Shown here piece after piece: positions 7,941 to 15,731 of a stretch of 43,289 nt of DNA. This stretch comes from Mycobacterium sp. NAZ190054 (GTDB lineage: Bacteria; Actinomycetota; Actinomycetes; Mycobacteriales; Mycobacteriaceae), in contig NZ_LMVQ01000079.1 of the NCBI RefSeq assembly GCF_001545925.1, forward strand, positions 1-43,289, given 5' to 3'. Within the stretch, counting starts at the first letter, position 1. Every line of letters begins with the position of its first letter. The notes under the pieces were generated by a model. It was not told where the DNA came from. It made no database searches and was given only the letters and a program-made list of their open reading frames with translations. Position numbers and translations under genes: made by a program.

Positions 7941-8932
7941 GGCTTGTGCACCTCTCTTCGCGTCACGTCGCCGAGCAGCGACGCGGCGGTCCCCCGCAGG
8001 ATCGACTCGATCTCGTCTTCGGACAGCACCCCGATGTGCACCAGACGCCGGACGGGGTCGAGCACCCGCATCGGCGCCGGCCAGTCTGTACCGAGCACCA
8101 CCCGGTCTGCACCGACGACGTCGACGAGGTAGCGCAGGGTTCTCGGCTCGTAGGTCACCGCGTCGTAGATGAACCGGCGCGCGTAGGTGCTCGGCGGTGC
8201 GGTGGCGGCGCCGCGCAGCGCCGGGAACGCCCGCCAGCCCTGGTCCATCCGGTCCAGCGCGAAGACGGTGTAGCCCCCGGCGTGGCCGAGGCAGACCTTC
8301 AGGCCGGGGTAGCGGTCCATCACGCCGCCGTAGACGAGCGCGCCGAACGTGATGGTGCGGTCGACGAGGTTCCCGATCGAGTTGAAGAAGAAGAACCTGT
8401 CGATGCGGGCCGCCACGGACGTGGGCGCGTACTGGTGCACGAAGACCAGCGCGCCGAGCTCTTCGGCGGCTTCCCAGAACCCGTCGAAGCGCGCCTCGTC
8501 GTAGGTGTGCCCGTTCACGTGGTCGTCGATCATCACTCCGCGCAGTCCGAGTTCACCGACCGCCCTTTCGAGTTCGGCGACGGCCAGACCGGTGTCCTGC
8601 ATCGGCACGGTGGCCAGCCCGGCGATGCGGTCCGGAAGCGCGCGGACCATCTCGGCGATCTCGTCGTTGACCTTGCGGGCGATCGCGGCGGCGTCGTCCG
8701 GGGCACGGTGATACTGGTAGAACACGTCGGTCGGCGAGGTCAGTTGCACGTCGATGCCGTCGGCGTCCATCGCCTCGACGCGACGCTCGAGCGTCCATCG
8801 GTTCATCGGGTTGTGCAGCTCACCGTCCGCCGCGGTCATGCCGTGCCAGTCCCGGCCCGCCAGCACCTCGTCGCTGAAACACCGGGGGGTGACGTGGGCG
8901 TGGACGTCGACGATGGCGTGGGGCGCCGTCAC
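7928..8932 (-). CDS. amidohydrolase family protein (ACMSD-like), cassette 1, second copy
   Basis: This 334-residue TIM-barrel metallohydrolase/decarboxylase has HxH at residues 11-13 (DVHAHV), the block DWHGMTAADGELHNP, FVHQYAPTS, KVCLGHAGGY and VLGTDWPAPM. It is closer in blocks to the cassette-2 enzyme (shared MTAADGEL, VDVQL-like and WPAPM segments) than to its downstream neighbour. The frame is open to 8968, but the GTG at 8932 overlaps the TGA of the upstream gene (GTGA) and is the likely start. Two non-identical copies side by side could act on different intermediates or form a hetero-oligomer; this is inference. Confidence 0.85.
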   Translation of the reverse strand: MTAPHAIVDVHAHVTPRCFSDEVLAGRDWHGMTAADGELHNPMNRWTLERRVEAMDADGIDVQLTSPTDVFYQYHRAPDDAAAIARKVNDEIAEMVRALPDRIAGLATVPMQDTGLAVAELERAVGELGLRGVMIDDHVNGHTYDEARFDGFWEAAEELGALVFVHQYAPTSVAARIDRFFFFNSIGNLVDRTITFGALVYGGVMDRYPGLKVCLGHAGGYTVFALDRMDQGWRAFPALRGAATAPPSTYARRFIYDAVTYEPRTLRYLVDVVGADRVVLGTDWPAPMRVLDPVRRLVHIGVLSEDEIESILRGTAASLLGDVTRREVHKPCPS

Positions 8933-9621
8933 AGGCCGTGCATGGTGTGGGACAGGCGTGCGGTCCACTCGTACTGGGTGGCCTCCCCGACCTGCTTCAT
9001 CACGCGCGCATACTCCTCACCGGCGAGCAGTTCCGCGGCAGATTCCTGAGTGCGGCAGCGGATGTCGACGACGAAGTCGAAGTCCGTGCTCAGCGTGCCG
9101 ACGTTCTTGCCGATCACCACCTGCTCGACCTGCGGGACCTCCTGAAGCCCGCGCAGTGCCTCCAGCGCCGATTCCTTACCGGCCTCGTCGGTCTCGTCGG
9201 CCCAGAGGAACATCGCGGAGTGCTTGACCTGGTTCTTGACGATGGCCGGCTCGCCCTCGTACCACCAGTCGACACGAGCGGTGATCTCGCCACGGCAGAT
9301 CGAGGCGTTGTAGACCGCGACCTCATGGTGGACGTCGTCGTCGTTGTAGTCGTCGAGTCCGGCCTGGTCGTCGAAGTCCAGGTGCAGCGCGACATCGTAG
9401 TTCACCGCAGGCCCCAGTCTGCGGCTGCGCCACAGCGGCGTGCGCTTCCACGGCTTGACCTCACGCAGCAGGCTCGACCCGCCGAACAGGTCGGTGCCGA
9501 AATCCAGGGCCCGCACGCTGGGGCAGGCGAATCGCATGTAGGCCAGACCCTTGAGCATGAGCATCTGCTGCTCAGGGGTGGAGTCCTCACGGAGCATGAA
9601 GAACGCACTGTGGCGCAACAT
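8929..9621 (-). CDS. double Dabb-like (alpha+beta barrel) domain protein
   Basis: This 230-residue protein appears to be two stress-responsive A/B-barrel (Dabb) domains in tandem. The first starts LRHSAFFMLREDSTPEQQ (residues 2-110); the second starts VKHSAMFLWADETDEAGK (about 132-225). Both begin with the family's H-x-hydrophobic strand and carry a helix rich in Glu/Ala followed by DYDVALHLDF/DFDFVVDIRC-type strands. Dabb proteins fold as ferredoxin-like dimers; some are cyclases or monooxygenases in aromatic polyketide metabolism. A fused pair would make a pseudo-dimer in one chain. The gene is coupled by GTGA overlap to the downstream amidohydrolase, so it probably acts in the same unknown pathway. 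Confidence 0.7.
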   Translation of the reverse strand: MLRHSAFFMLREDSTPEQQMLMLKGLAYMRFACPSVRALDFGTDLFGGSSLLREVKPWKRTPLWRSRRLGPAVNYDVALHLDFDDQAGLDDYNDDDVHHEVAVYNASICRGEITARVDWWYEGEPAIVKNQVKHSAMFLWADETDEAGKESALEALRGLQEVPQVEQVVIGKNVGTLSTDFDFVVDIRCRTQESAAELLAGEEYARVMKQVGEATQYEWTARLSHTMHGL

Positions 9622-9663
9622 CAGAACGGTTTCCCTTCGAGAAGTGGTGAGACAGTGGGTGGG

Positions 9664-10422
9664 TCAGGTGGTGACGGGCTCGAGGCGCATCTGCTCGAAC
9701 AGCGCGAGCACGTCGGCTTGCTGGGTGACCACGGCCCGGTCGGTCTGCAGTCGGGGCCGCGGCAGGCTGATGGGAATGTCGGCGTACAGGGTGCCGCCGG
9801 TGTTCATCATCAGGATCCGGTCGGACAGCTGCACCGCCTCGCTGACGTCGTGGGTGACGAACAGCACGGTCGCACCGGAGTCCTGCCACAGCTGCTGCAG
9901 GTCGGTGCGCAGGCTGCGCGCGGTGATGGCGTCGAGGTGGCTGAACGGCTCGTCCATCAGCAGCAGGTCCGGTTCGATGGACAGGGCTCTGGCGATGCCG
10001 ATGCGCTGCCGCATCCCGCCGGACAGCTGCGCCGGATACATCGACGCGGTGTGCGCCAGGCCCACCATCTCCAGGTAGTGCAGGCACTTTCGCTGCCTGC
10101 TCTTGCGGTCACCGCCGTCGTGCACGTAGGTCATGTTGTCCAGGACCGTGCGCCACGGCAGCAGTCGCGGGTCCTGGAAGACGTATCCGATGGTGGCCCG
10201 AGACGCCTCACCGGACACCGACAGGGATCCCGACGTCGGGTTCTCGACACCGGAGACCAGGTTGAGGAACGTGCTCTTGCCGCATCCGGACGGTCCGACC
10301 AGACACACGAAGGTGTGCCCGGAGATCTCGAAGGTGAGGTCGGCGATCGCGTGCACACTGCTCTGGCCATCGGCGCGGGCGGGGTAGACCTTGGTGATGC
10401 GGTCGGCTATCAGGGTCGCCAT
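9664..10422 (-). CDS. ABC transporter ATP-binding protein (SsuB/TauB/NrtD type), cassette 1
   Basis: This 252-residue ATPase powers the importer formed with the two downstream-numbered permeases and the lipoprotein at 12069-13100. Walker A (GPSGCGKST) is at residues 43-51. The signature LSGGMRQR is followed by LLLMDEPFSHLD (Walker B) and the switch His in FVTHDVSEA. It is strikingly similar in length and motif position to the ATPase at 16730-17464, including the N-terminal MATLIADRITK. It sits between the permease genes and the Dabb/amidohydrolase genes in one run of minus-strand genes. Confidence 0.92.
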   Translation of the reverse strand: MATLIADRITKVYPARADGQSSVHAIADLTFEISGHTFVCLVGPSGCGKSTFLNLVSGVENPTSGSLSVSGEASRATIGYVFQDPRLLPWRTVLDNMTYVHDGGDRKSRQRKCLHYLEMVGLAHTASMYPAQLSGGMRQRIGIARALSIEPDLLLMDEPFSHLDAITARSLRTDLQQLWQDSGATVLFVTHDVSEAVQLSDRILMMNTGGTLYADIPISLPRPRLQTDRAVVTQQADVLALFEQMRLEPVTT

Positions 10423-10447
10423 GGATCCTCCGGTCTGCTCGTACTTC

Positions 10448-11236
10448 TCACCATCGCTCCGTTCCTTCCTGCCAACGCCGTGACCATCGGGACAGCCGTT
10501 CCAGGATCAGCCGGTCGACGGCCAGGATCACGGCGATCTCGATCAGCCCCCACCCCATCAGTCCGTCGAAATTGCCCGCGTCATACCAGAACGCGGCACG
10601 GTAGCCGGCGCCCCAGTTACTGGCGAAGAACTCGACGAGCGACAGCGCTCCCCAGCCCGCCAGGACCGCGTAGCGGAACCCGGCGATGATGTAGGGCGCC
10701 ATCGCCGGCAGCACCAGCGTGGAGAACACCCGCCGCTGGGGTACGTGGTAGGCCGCCGACATCTCCAGCAGCGGCCGCGGAAGCGCCTTGGCCCCTTCGA
10801 AAGTCGATGCGACGAGCATCGGGGTGGCTGCCAGCACCGGCACCACGAACGGCCCCACTTCCGAGAATCCCCACCAGATCGCGGCCAGCAGCGCCCAGAT
10901 GAACGCGGGCAGCGCCAGCAGCACGGTGTTGATGTCCCGGCAGAACGCGCCGACCCGCCACCAGCGTCCCATCGCCCACCCGATCAGCACCCCGAGGACG
11001 AGCACCGCCGTCAGCGCGATCGCCGCCCGGCGCAGCGTCCAGGTCAGATGGATCCACAGTTCCCCGCGCAGCGTCTCGTCGATGAGAAACTGCACCGTGC
11101 CCAGCGGTGTCGGGATGCGGTCGGACAGAAGGCCGATGAGCTGCCAGCCGACCAGGACCAGCAGCCGTGCGGTGTAGCGCGCCGCCCGGTCCGACCGCAG
11201 CCAGGCGCGGCTGTCCCGCTGGACGGTGGTGGTCAC
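10448..11236 (-). CDS. ABC transporter permease (SsuC/TauC type), cassette 1, permease B
   Basis: This BPD-type inner-membrane permease has 262 residues. It has about six hydrophobic segments (for example LLVLVGWQLIGLL and ALTAVLVLGVLIGWAMG) and the conserved cytoplasmic EAA-like loop around LLEMSAAYHVPQRRVFSTLVLP. The frame is open to 11941, but only the part after GTG 11236 matches the family. That GTG overlaps the TGA of the other permease gene (GTGA). With permease A it would form a heterodimeric channel for the NMT1-like binding protein of the same cassette. Confidence 0.9.
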   Translation of the reverse strand: MTTTVQRDSRAWLRSDRAARYTARLLVLVGWQLIGLLSDRIPTPLGTVQFLIDETLRGELWIHLTWTLRRAAIALTAVLVLGVLIGWAMGRWWRVGAFCRDINTVLLALPAFIWALLAAIWWGFSEVGPFVVPVLAATPMLVASTFEGAKALPRPLLEMSAAYHVPQRRVFSTLVLPAMAPYIIAGFRYAVLAGWGALSLVEFFASNWGAGYRAAFWYDAGNFDGLMGWGLIEIAVILAVDRLILERLSRWSRRWQEGTERW

Positions 11237-12072
11237 GCGCCGACCCGGGCCGGCTGCGGCGGGTTCCGGCGAACGAGCCGGCGCCGCCGTGGCGGTGTCT
11301 CCGTCCGCCAGCGGAACAACCGGTGTTCGACGTTGACCAGTACCAGCCGTTCGATGAGCACGACGAAGATGACGAAGAAACCCATCCAGGCCAACAGGTC
11401 CCGCACCGAGAAGAGGTGGTAGGACCGCGAGATCTGATAGCCGACGCCGCTGTCTCCGCCGAATGTCTCGACCAGCGCGGCGAGCTTCCACGAGTCGGCG
11501 AACGACACCCGGCCGCCTGCGAAGGCGAACGGGGTGACCGTGGGGATCAGCACGTGCCTGATCAGTTGCAGGCGAGTCCGGTTGAACGCGTTGCTCATCC
11601 CGACCAGGTCCTGATCCACCGACATCATTCCGGCGGCGACGTTGAGCGCGATCGACGGAAGGACGAACAGCACCACCACCGATGTCGGGCCCATACCGCT
11701 GATCCCGAACACGATGATCGCCACGATGGCGTAGACGATCAGCGGGACGTTCGCCGCGAGGTAGATCAGGTCGTGGAAGAAGGACCGCGCGTAGCGGAAG
11801 CGGCCCATCAGGAAGCCGATCACCGTGCCGGCGACCACGGCGATGACCCAGCCCAGGACGGCCCGCCAGAAGCTCATCAGGAAGTTGTGCAGGACGTCCC
11901 CGGTGACCACCAACTCCGCCATCCGTGACGCCACGGACCACGGCGAGGGCAGCACGTAGGGCTCCATCCGTGAGGCCGCGTACGCCCAGATCCCGATGAA
12001 CACCGCGATGCCGGCAAGCGAATAGCCCTGAGCGGCAAGCGAACGTCTCGTCGTGGCAGAACGCATGGTCAC
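11233..12072 (-). CDS. ABC transporter permease (SsuC/TauC type), cassette 1, permease A
   Basis: This 279-residue multi-span permease has an EAA-type loop (VGMSNAFNRTRLQLIRHVLIP) and typical segments such as VLGWVIAVVAGTVIGFLMGRF and LIVYAIVAIIVFGIS. The C-terminal tail is Arg/Pro-rich and polar. GTG 12072 overlaps the stop of the substrate-binding protein gene (GTGA), giving strict coupling; ATG 12066 two codons later is an alternative start. It is paralogous to the permease at 18292-19158, sharing LPSPWSV/VPSPLQV, LMGRFRYARSFFHD/LMGRSRFWKSFFHE and SVRDLLAW/SVADVLAW blocks. Confidence 0.9.
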   Translation of the reverse strand: MTMRSATTRRSLAAQGYSLAGIAVFIGIWAYAASRMEPYVLPSPWSVASRMAELVVTGDVLHNFLMSFWRAVLGWVIAVVAGTVIGFLMGRFRYARSFFHDLIYLAANVPLIVYAIVAIIVFGISGMGPTSVVVLFVLPSIALNVAAGMMSVDQDLVGMSNAFNRTRLQLIRHVLIPTVTPFAFAGGRVSFADSWKLAALVETFGGDSGVGYQISRSYHLFSVRDLLAWMGFFVIFVVLIERLVLVNVEHRLFRWRTETPPRRRRLVRRNPPQPARVGA

Positions 12073-13100
12073 GACTGCGGGGAGACGACGACCATCTCCG
12101 GGTCCGCGGTGTCGGCGTTGACGACGCCCGCGGTCTTCATGAGTTCGTAGATGCCCTCTTCCTCGTCGACCCACTGCTGGTCGAGGTACGGCGAGTCGAC
12201 GAACCAGTCGAAGGTGTTACCGAAGTAGGCCTTGATCCATGCCGCCTCGTCGGGCGACTCCACCGCGAAGTGCTCCGGGTACGCGTCGATGATCTCCTCG
12301 CGGTGGGCCGCCCACTCGTCGAGCGCCCGCTGCCACACCGCGAGGAAGAACGCCGCCTCGTCCTGATGCGTGTCATACCAGTCTTTCCGGGCGACGAACA
12401 GGTTGCTCATCACGCCACGGTGCCCGGGCGCGATCGACTCGCCGTACAGTTCGGAGGCCGACTTGCCGTCGTACATGATGTTCAGTGCGCCCGAGGCGAA
12501 TTCGGGAATGGACTGGGTCGGGTCGGCGAACGCGGCGCAGACCTCGCCCTCCTGCACGAGGCTCGGGATGATCTGGTAGTCGGCGGTGACGAGGTTGAGG
12601 TCCTCGCCGTTCTCGGCGAGTTCGCGCTTGTCGATCTGGTCGAGCAGCGCCTGCCAGATCAACGCGTTGCCGACCACCGATTCGGCGGCGATCTTGCATC
12701 CTTCGGGCAGGTCGGCGGCGGTCTCCCACTCCGGGTTCGCGGTGATCATGACGTCCTTGGCATAGTTGAACTTGCCGAAGGTGACCGTCTTGATCCCGGT
12801 CTCCTGTTCGAGGTTCTGCAGCTCGTAGGTACCGATGGAGATGACGTCGGCGTGCCCGCCGACGAACTGGCCGAATTCGTCCCAGGTGATGGTCTGCAGG
12901 ATGCGGTACCCCGACTCCGCCTCCATCTCTTCGAGGATCCCCTGGTCCTGGATCCAGTCCCAGGCCGGGTCGGGCGAGAACGTGAAGCGGATGACGTTTT
13001 CGTCGCTGTCGGCGGCGCTGGAGGCCGACTCGGCGGGCCCCGAACAACCGGTGGCGACCAGCACGCCGGCGCTGACCGCACAGAACAACGCTTTCATCAT
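12069..13100 (-). CDS. ABC transporter substrate-binding lipoprotein (NMT1/SsuA-like), cassette 1
   Basis: This 343-residue extracytoplasmic binding protein has a lipoprotein signal ending VLVATG before Cys19. The mature protein begins after a Ser/Ala linker with IRFTFSPDPAWDWIQDQ and contains ITWDEFGQFVGGHADVIS. These are NMT1/THI5-like features. It is clearly paralogous to the cassette-2 lipoprotein: both have MSNLFVAxKDWYD, AYPEHFA and FDWFVDSxYLDQ-type blocks. Ligands of this family include sulfonates, nitrate, pyrimidines and aromatic acids, so the ligand cannot be named. ATG 13100 has GGAGGT six bases upstream; the frame extends to 13127 without a better start. It is the first gene of the cassette, facing a 254-base intergenic promoter region. 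Confidence 0.9.
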   Translation of the reverse strand: MMKALFCAVSAGVLVATGCSGPAESASSAADSDENVIRFTFSPDPAWDWIQDQGILEEMEAESGYRILQTITWDEFGQFVGGHADVISIGTYELQNLEQETGIKTVTFGKFNYAKDVMITANPEWETAADLPEGCKIAAESVVGNALIWQALLDQIDKRELAENGEDLNLVTADYQIIPSLVQEGEVCAAFADPTQSIPEFASGALNIMYDGKSASELYGESIAPGHRGVMSNLFVARKDWYDTHQDEAAFFLAVWQRALDEWAAHREEIIDAYPEHFAVESPDEAAWIKAYFGNTFDWFVDSPYLDQQWVDEEEGIYELMKTAGVVNADTADPEMVVVSPQS

Positions 13101-13354
13101 TGTTGGACCTCCTACGTCCGGTGCCATGCTGACAACCGTCGCCGGTGACGGGTCGCCACGCGAACACGCGCAGCGGCAGCTGAGCCACTCGGTACCGCTG
13201 CGGCGATGCGCATCTAAAACCCGTCGGAGGCCGTAATACCTAGCTGAGTGACAGGAAAATCACGTTAGGCGCCTGCGGGTTCGGTTTGGTTTCACAGATG
13301 TAAAGATCTCGCGTCGTGCCGAAACATGGGTCGCGCCTGCACCTTTGCTTCCGA
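13101..13354 (-). promoter_or_regulatory. intergenic promoter region of cassette 1
   Basis: This 254-base gap separates the isochorismatase-like gene stop from the start of the binding-protein gene. It holds the GGAGGT ribosome binding site (13107-13112) and, around 13228-13300, the most AT-rich stretch of the neighbourhood. No frame here looks coding. It should contain the promoter that makes cassette 1 independent of, or additional to, transcription from the upstream genes. I could not identify convincing -35/-10 boxes. Confidence 0.45.
13239..13269. promoter_or_regulatory. imperfect nested dyad, possible operator of cassette 1
   Basis: CCTAGC (13239-13244) and GTTAGG (13264-13269) form an imperfect outer pair. 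GTGA (13248-13251) and TCAC (13260-13263) form an inner pair. It lies about 140-170 bases upstream of the cassette-1 binding-protein start. The dyad is short and imperfect, so it may be chance; it does not resemble the AT-rich sites upstream of cassette 2. Confidence 0.2.
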
Positions 13355-14059
13355 TCACGGGTCGGCCGGCGGTCTGGTGAACCGCGCCAGGGCCGCGGCG
13401 AGTGGTTCGACGGTGGCGAACACCGGGTGCATCGCGTTGATCGAGTTGACGTGCGCGGTCTCGGTCAGCGCCGCGCACGCCTCTTCGGCGACCAGCACGT
13501 GGTACCCGGAGTCGGCGGCGTCCCGCACGGTGGATTCGACGCATCCACTGGTCATCACACCGCAGACGACCAACTGCTCGACGCCGAGGTTGCGCAGGAT
13601 GCGGTCGATGTGGCTGCCGATGAACGCACTGGTGGTCGTCTTGTTGATGACGATGTCCCCGGGCACCGGCGCCACCTCGGGAAGGAACTCCGAATCCGGT
13701 TCGTCCACGCCGGCGGTCATGTCCCAGTATCGGTAGCGCCATCCGAGGTCGCGCCCGTCCCCGGTCAGTGACGCGATCCTGGTGTGGACCACCGGCATGC
13801 CCGCCTCCCGGGCGGCGGCGAGCAGCGCCGCGATGGCGGGCACCGTCAGGTGTTCGAGCCGATCGAAGAACCATTCGACGTGGCCGCGGACCCCGTGCAC
13901 GTCCGCCCGCCGTCCGAACTCGCCGTCCCGGTGGGCGTCGAGGCGTTGCATGTCGATCACCACCAGGGCCGCCCGGCCCGGATCCAGCCTGAATTCGGGC
14001 ATGCCCCCGGGTAACCGGAAGCACTGCCGCAGTTGGAGATCGATGTGGTCGAGGCTCAC
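13355..14059 (-). CDS. isochorismatase-like cysteine hydrolase
   Basis: This 234-residue member of the isochorismatase/N-carbamoylsarcosine amidohydrolase superfamily has the three catalytic elements: Asp in LVVIDMQ, Lys in VINKTTTSAF, and the nucleophile Cys173 in GVMTSGCVESTVRDA followed by the usual non-proline helix. Family members hydrolyse amides, carbamoyl groups or, less often, enol ethers. In this setting an amidase step on a nitrogenous ring-cleavage product is plausible but unproved. The GTG start at 14059 overlaps the TGA of the Gfo/Idh/MocA gene upstream (GTGA). Confidence 0.85.
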   Translation of the reverse strand: MSLDHIDLQLRQCFRLPGGMPEFRLDPGRAALVVIDMQRLDAHRDGEFGRRADVHGVRGHVEWFFDRLEHLTVPAIAALLAAAREAGMPVVHTRIASLTGDGRDLGWRYRYWDMTAGVDEPDSEFLPEVAPVPGDIVINKTTTSAFIGSHIDRILRNLGVEQLVVCGVMTSGCVESTVRDAADSGYHVLVAEEACAALTETAHVNSINAMHPVFATVEPLAAALARFTRPPADP

Positions 14060-15057
14060 CGGCCGGGTGCCGCCGGGTCGACGGGCACGGTTCGTCTGTC
14101 GGCGGCCGATCGGTACAACGCCTCGGCGACGTAGACGGCGCGCAGCCCGTCGGCGCCGTCCCCGTTCAGTTCACCGCCGCGCACCGCGGCGGTGAACGCG
14201 GTGACCTCGCCGGCATATGCGGACACCGCCGAGGTCGCGAGCCGGGTGGTGCCGTTGTCGTCGTGCAGATCGAGCGTGTCTCCGGGGGCCGGACTGGTTC
14301 CGCCGCGCGCGTCGAGCCAGCCCGCGGTGCCGAACACCGTCCAGTCCGGGCGGGTTCCGGGCCGCTTGCTGTGGGAGGCCATGTTCACCAACGTGCCGTC
14401 GGCCAGCCGGCAGGTGCCCACGAAGACGTCCTCGTCGGCGTCGAGGTCGGTCATGCAGGTGACCTCGACGATCGGGTGGCCGCACAGGAACGCGGCCAGG
14501 TCGACCGCGTGGGTGCCCTGGTGCAGCAGCGAGCCTCCGCCGGCGAGTGCGGGTTCGGCACGCCAGGTGTCGTAGGGGTACAGACCCTTGCCCGCACCGA
14601 CTGCCATCTCGGCATAGAAGACGTCCCCGATTCCGCCCGCGGCGATCGTCTCCCGCGCCCTGCGGGCAGTCTCCTTGTGCCGCAGATGGAATCCGATGCC
14701 CAGCAGGACTCCGTTGGCCGCGGCGGCATCCACCATCGCGTGGGCGTCCGCCCGCTCGAGTGCCATCGGCTTCTCGACGAGCACGTGCTTGCCCGCCTCC
14801 ACGGCCGCCAGCGTGTGCGGGGCGTGCAGCGCGTTCGGCGAGGCGATGTACACGACGTCCACCCCCGGGTCGGCGAGCATCTGCGGGTAGTCGTCGTAGG
14901 CGGCGGCCGCGCCGTGCTTGGCGGCGAAGGCCTTGGCCCGTTCGCCGCTGCGGCTGCAGACCGCGGCCAGGTGCGCTGCGCTGTCCCCGTCGACCGCGGG
15001 TGCGATCGACAGGTCGGCGAGTACGCCGATGCCGATGAGCCCCCACCCGATGCTCAT
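14056..15057 (-). CDS. Gfo/Idh/MocA family oxidoreductase
   Basis: This 333-residue NAD(P)-dependent oxidoreductase has an N-terminal Rossmann motif (GWGLIGIGVLA), the segment VDVVYIASPNALHAPH, and the family's catalytic EKP box (HVLVEKPMALE). The C-terminal beta-sheet domain begins after about residue 120. Family members oxidise or reduce sugars, inositols, or trans-dihydrodiols, so both sugar and aromatic roles are possible. ATG 15057 overlaps the TGA of the upstream gene (ATGA), and its own stop overlaps the isochorismatase-like gene. It is therefore part of the coupled minus-strand chain. Confidence 0.87.
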   Translation of the reverse strand: MSIGWGLIGIGVLADLSIAPAVDGDSAAHLAAVCSRSGERAKAFAAKHGAAAAYDDYPQMLADPGVDVVYIASPNALHAPHTLAAVEAGKHVLVEKPMALERADAHAMVDAAAANGVLLGIGFHLRHKETARRARETIAAGGIGDVFYAEMAVGAGKGLYPYDTWRAEPALAGGGSLLHQGTHAVDLAAFLCGHPIVEVTCMTDLDADEDVFVGTCRLADGTLVNMASHSKRPGTRPDWTVFGTAGWLDARGGTSPAPGDTLDLHDDNGTTRLATSAVSAYAGEVTAFTAAVRGGELNGDGADGLRAVYVAEALYRSAADRRTVPVDPAAPGR

Positions 15058-15719
15058 CGGGCGTCCACCCGGAACAGGCGCCGTTCACGATAGGTGGGCA
15101 GCTTGGCCCGCACCCGGTTGGCCCACGGCGTGAAGTTCTGCGGGTGGACGTTCTTGGCGTCGGAATGGTCGACGCTGACCACGTCGTAGAGCGCGAGGAA
15201 CTTGGTGAGGTTGTCGAGGCCCTGGAACCTCCGGCAGTTCAGGTAACCGTCGACGATCTTGACGAACTCCACGTGCTCAGTGTTGTACCAGTCGTTGAAT
15301 TCGTCCTGGTCTCGGGACGGTACCTCGAAGAACGCCCCGTGCAGGATGGCGGTGGGTTCGGCGGTGTACGGGACATCGGAGGACGTGAAGATCTGCCGGT
15401 ACACCCGTCCGTCGACGTCGTCGAAGGACGGCGCGGGCACCGGCGCGGGGCCTGCCGTGGCCGCCTCGGCGTCGGCCGCCCGCCATTCGGCGCTGTAGGG
15501 GACGGTGAAGTCGTCGAGGTCGTAGACCACCATCGCCGGCGCGGAGCCGACGACTCCACGGCAGCGCCGCACGGAGACGACACCGGGAACGTTCGCGCGT
15601 GCGGTGCGGTAGGTGGTGTCGTACCAGGAACCCCAGGGGCCGTAGTCGTCGTCGGTGACCGACACGAGCTCGACATATACCCCGGGGCAGGGCGCGGTGC
15701 CCGGCATCGTTGTCTCCAT
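15054..15719 (-). CDS. uncharacterised two-domain ferredoxin-like (EthD/Dabb-type) protein
   Basis: I do not recognise a named family with confidence. The 221-residue protein appears to repeat one fold. Residues 10-55 (GVYVELVSVTDDDYGPWGSW) and about 120-165 (GAFFEVPSRDQDEFNDWYNT) each look like the first strand and helix of an EthD-like dimeric alpha/beta barrel. WYNTEHVEFVKIVDGYLNCR is close to the W-Y-x-x-E-H motif of such proteins. It sits between the cassette-2 amidohydrolase and the Gfo/Idh/MocA gene, with 12 bases to the former and an ATGA overlap with the latter. A role in the same catabolic pathway is inferred. Confidence 0.6.
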   Translation of the reverse strand: METTMPGTAPCPGVYVELVSVTDDDYGPWGSWYDTTYRTARANVPGVVSVRRCRGVVGSAPAMVVYDLDDFTVPYSAEWRAADAEAATAGPAPVPAPSFDDVDGRVYRQIFTSSDVPYTAEPTAILHGAFFEVPSRDQDEFNDWYNTEHVEFVKIVDGYLNCRRFQGLDNLTKFLALYDVVSVDHSDAKNVHPQNFTPWANRVRAKLPTYRERRLFRVDAR

Positions 15720-15731
15720 TTCTTCTCGGGT

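Noticed and set aside
6378..8132. 584-codon plus-strand open frame spanning the aldolase and two amidohydrolase genes
   Set aside because: It crosses three well-supported genes and its translation is low-complexity Arg/Ala/Asp sequence, the usual shadow of high-GC coding DNA.
9700..10400. Possible riboswitch for thiamine-type regulation because of the NMT1-like binding proteins
   Set aside because: No THI-box-like conserved strings were seen upstream of either cassette, and there are no thiamine genes nearby.
8938..10689. 583-codon plus-strand open frame opposite the Dabb, ATPase and permease genes
   Set aside because: The minus strand has clear Walker, signature and EAA-loop motifs there; the plus frame has none.
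10448..11941. Long extension upstream of permease B in the same frame
   Set aside because: The part before 11236 overlaps permease A in another frame and is Arg/Gly-rich without membrane spans; the GTGA overlap start explains the gene better.
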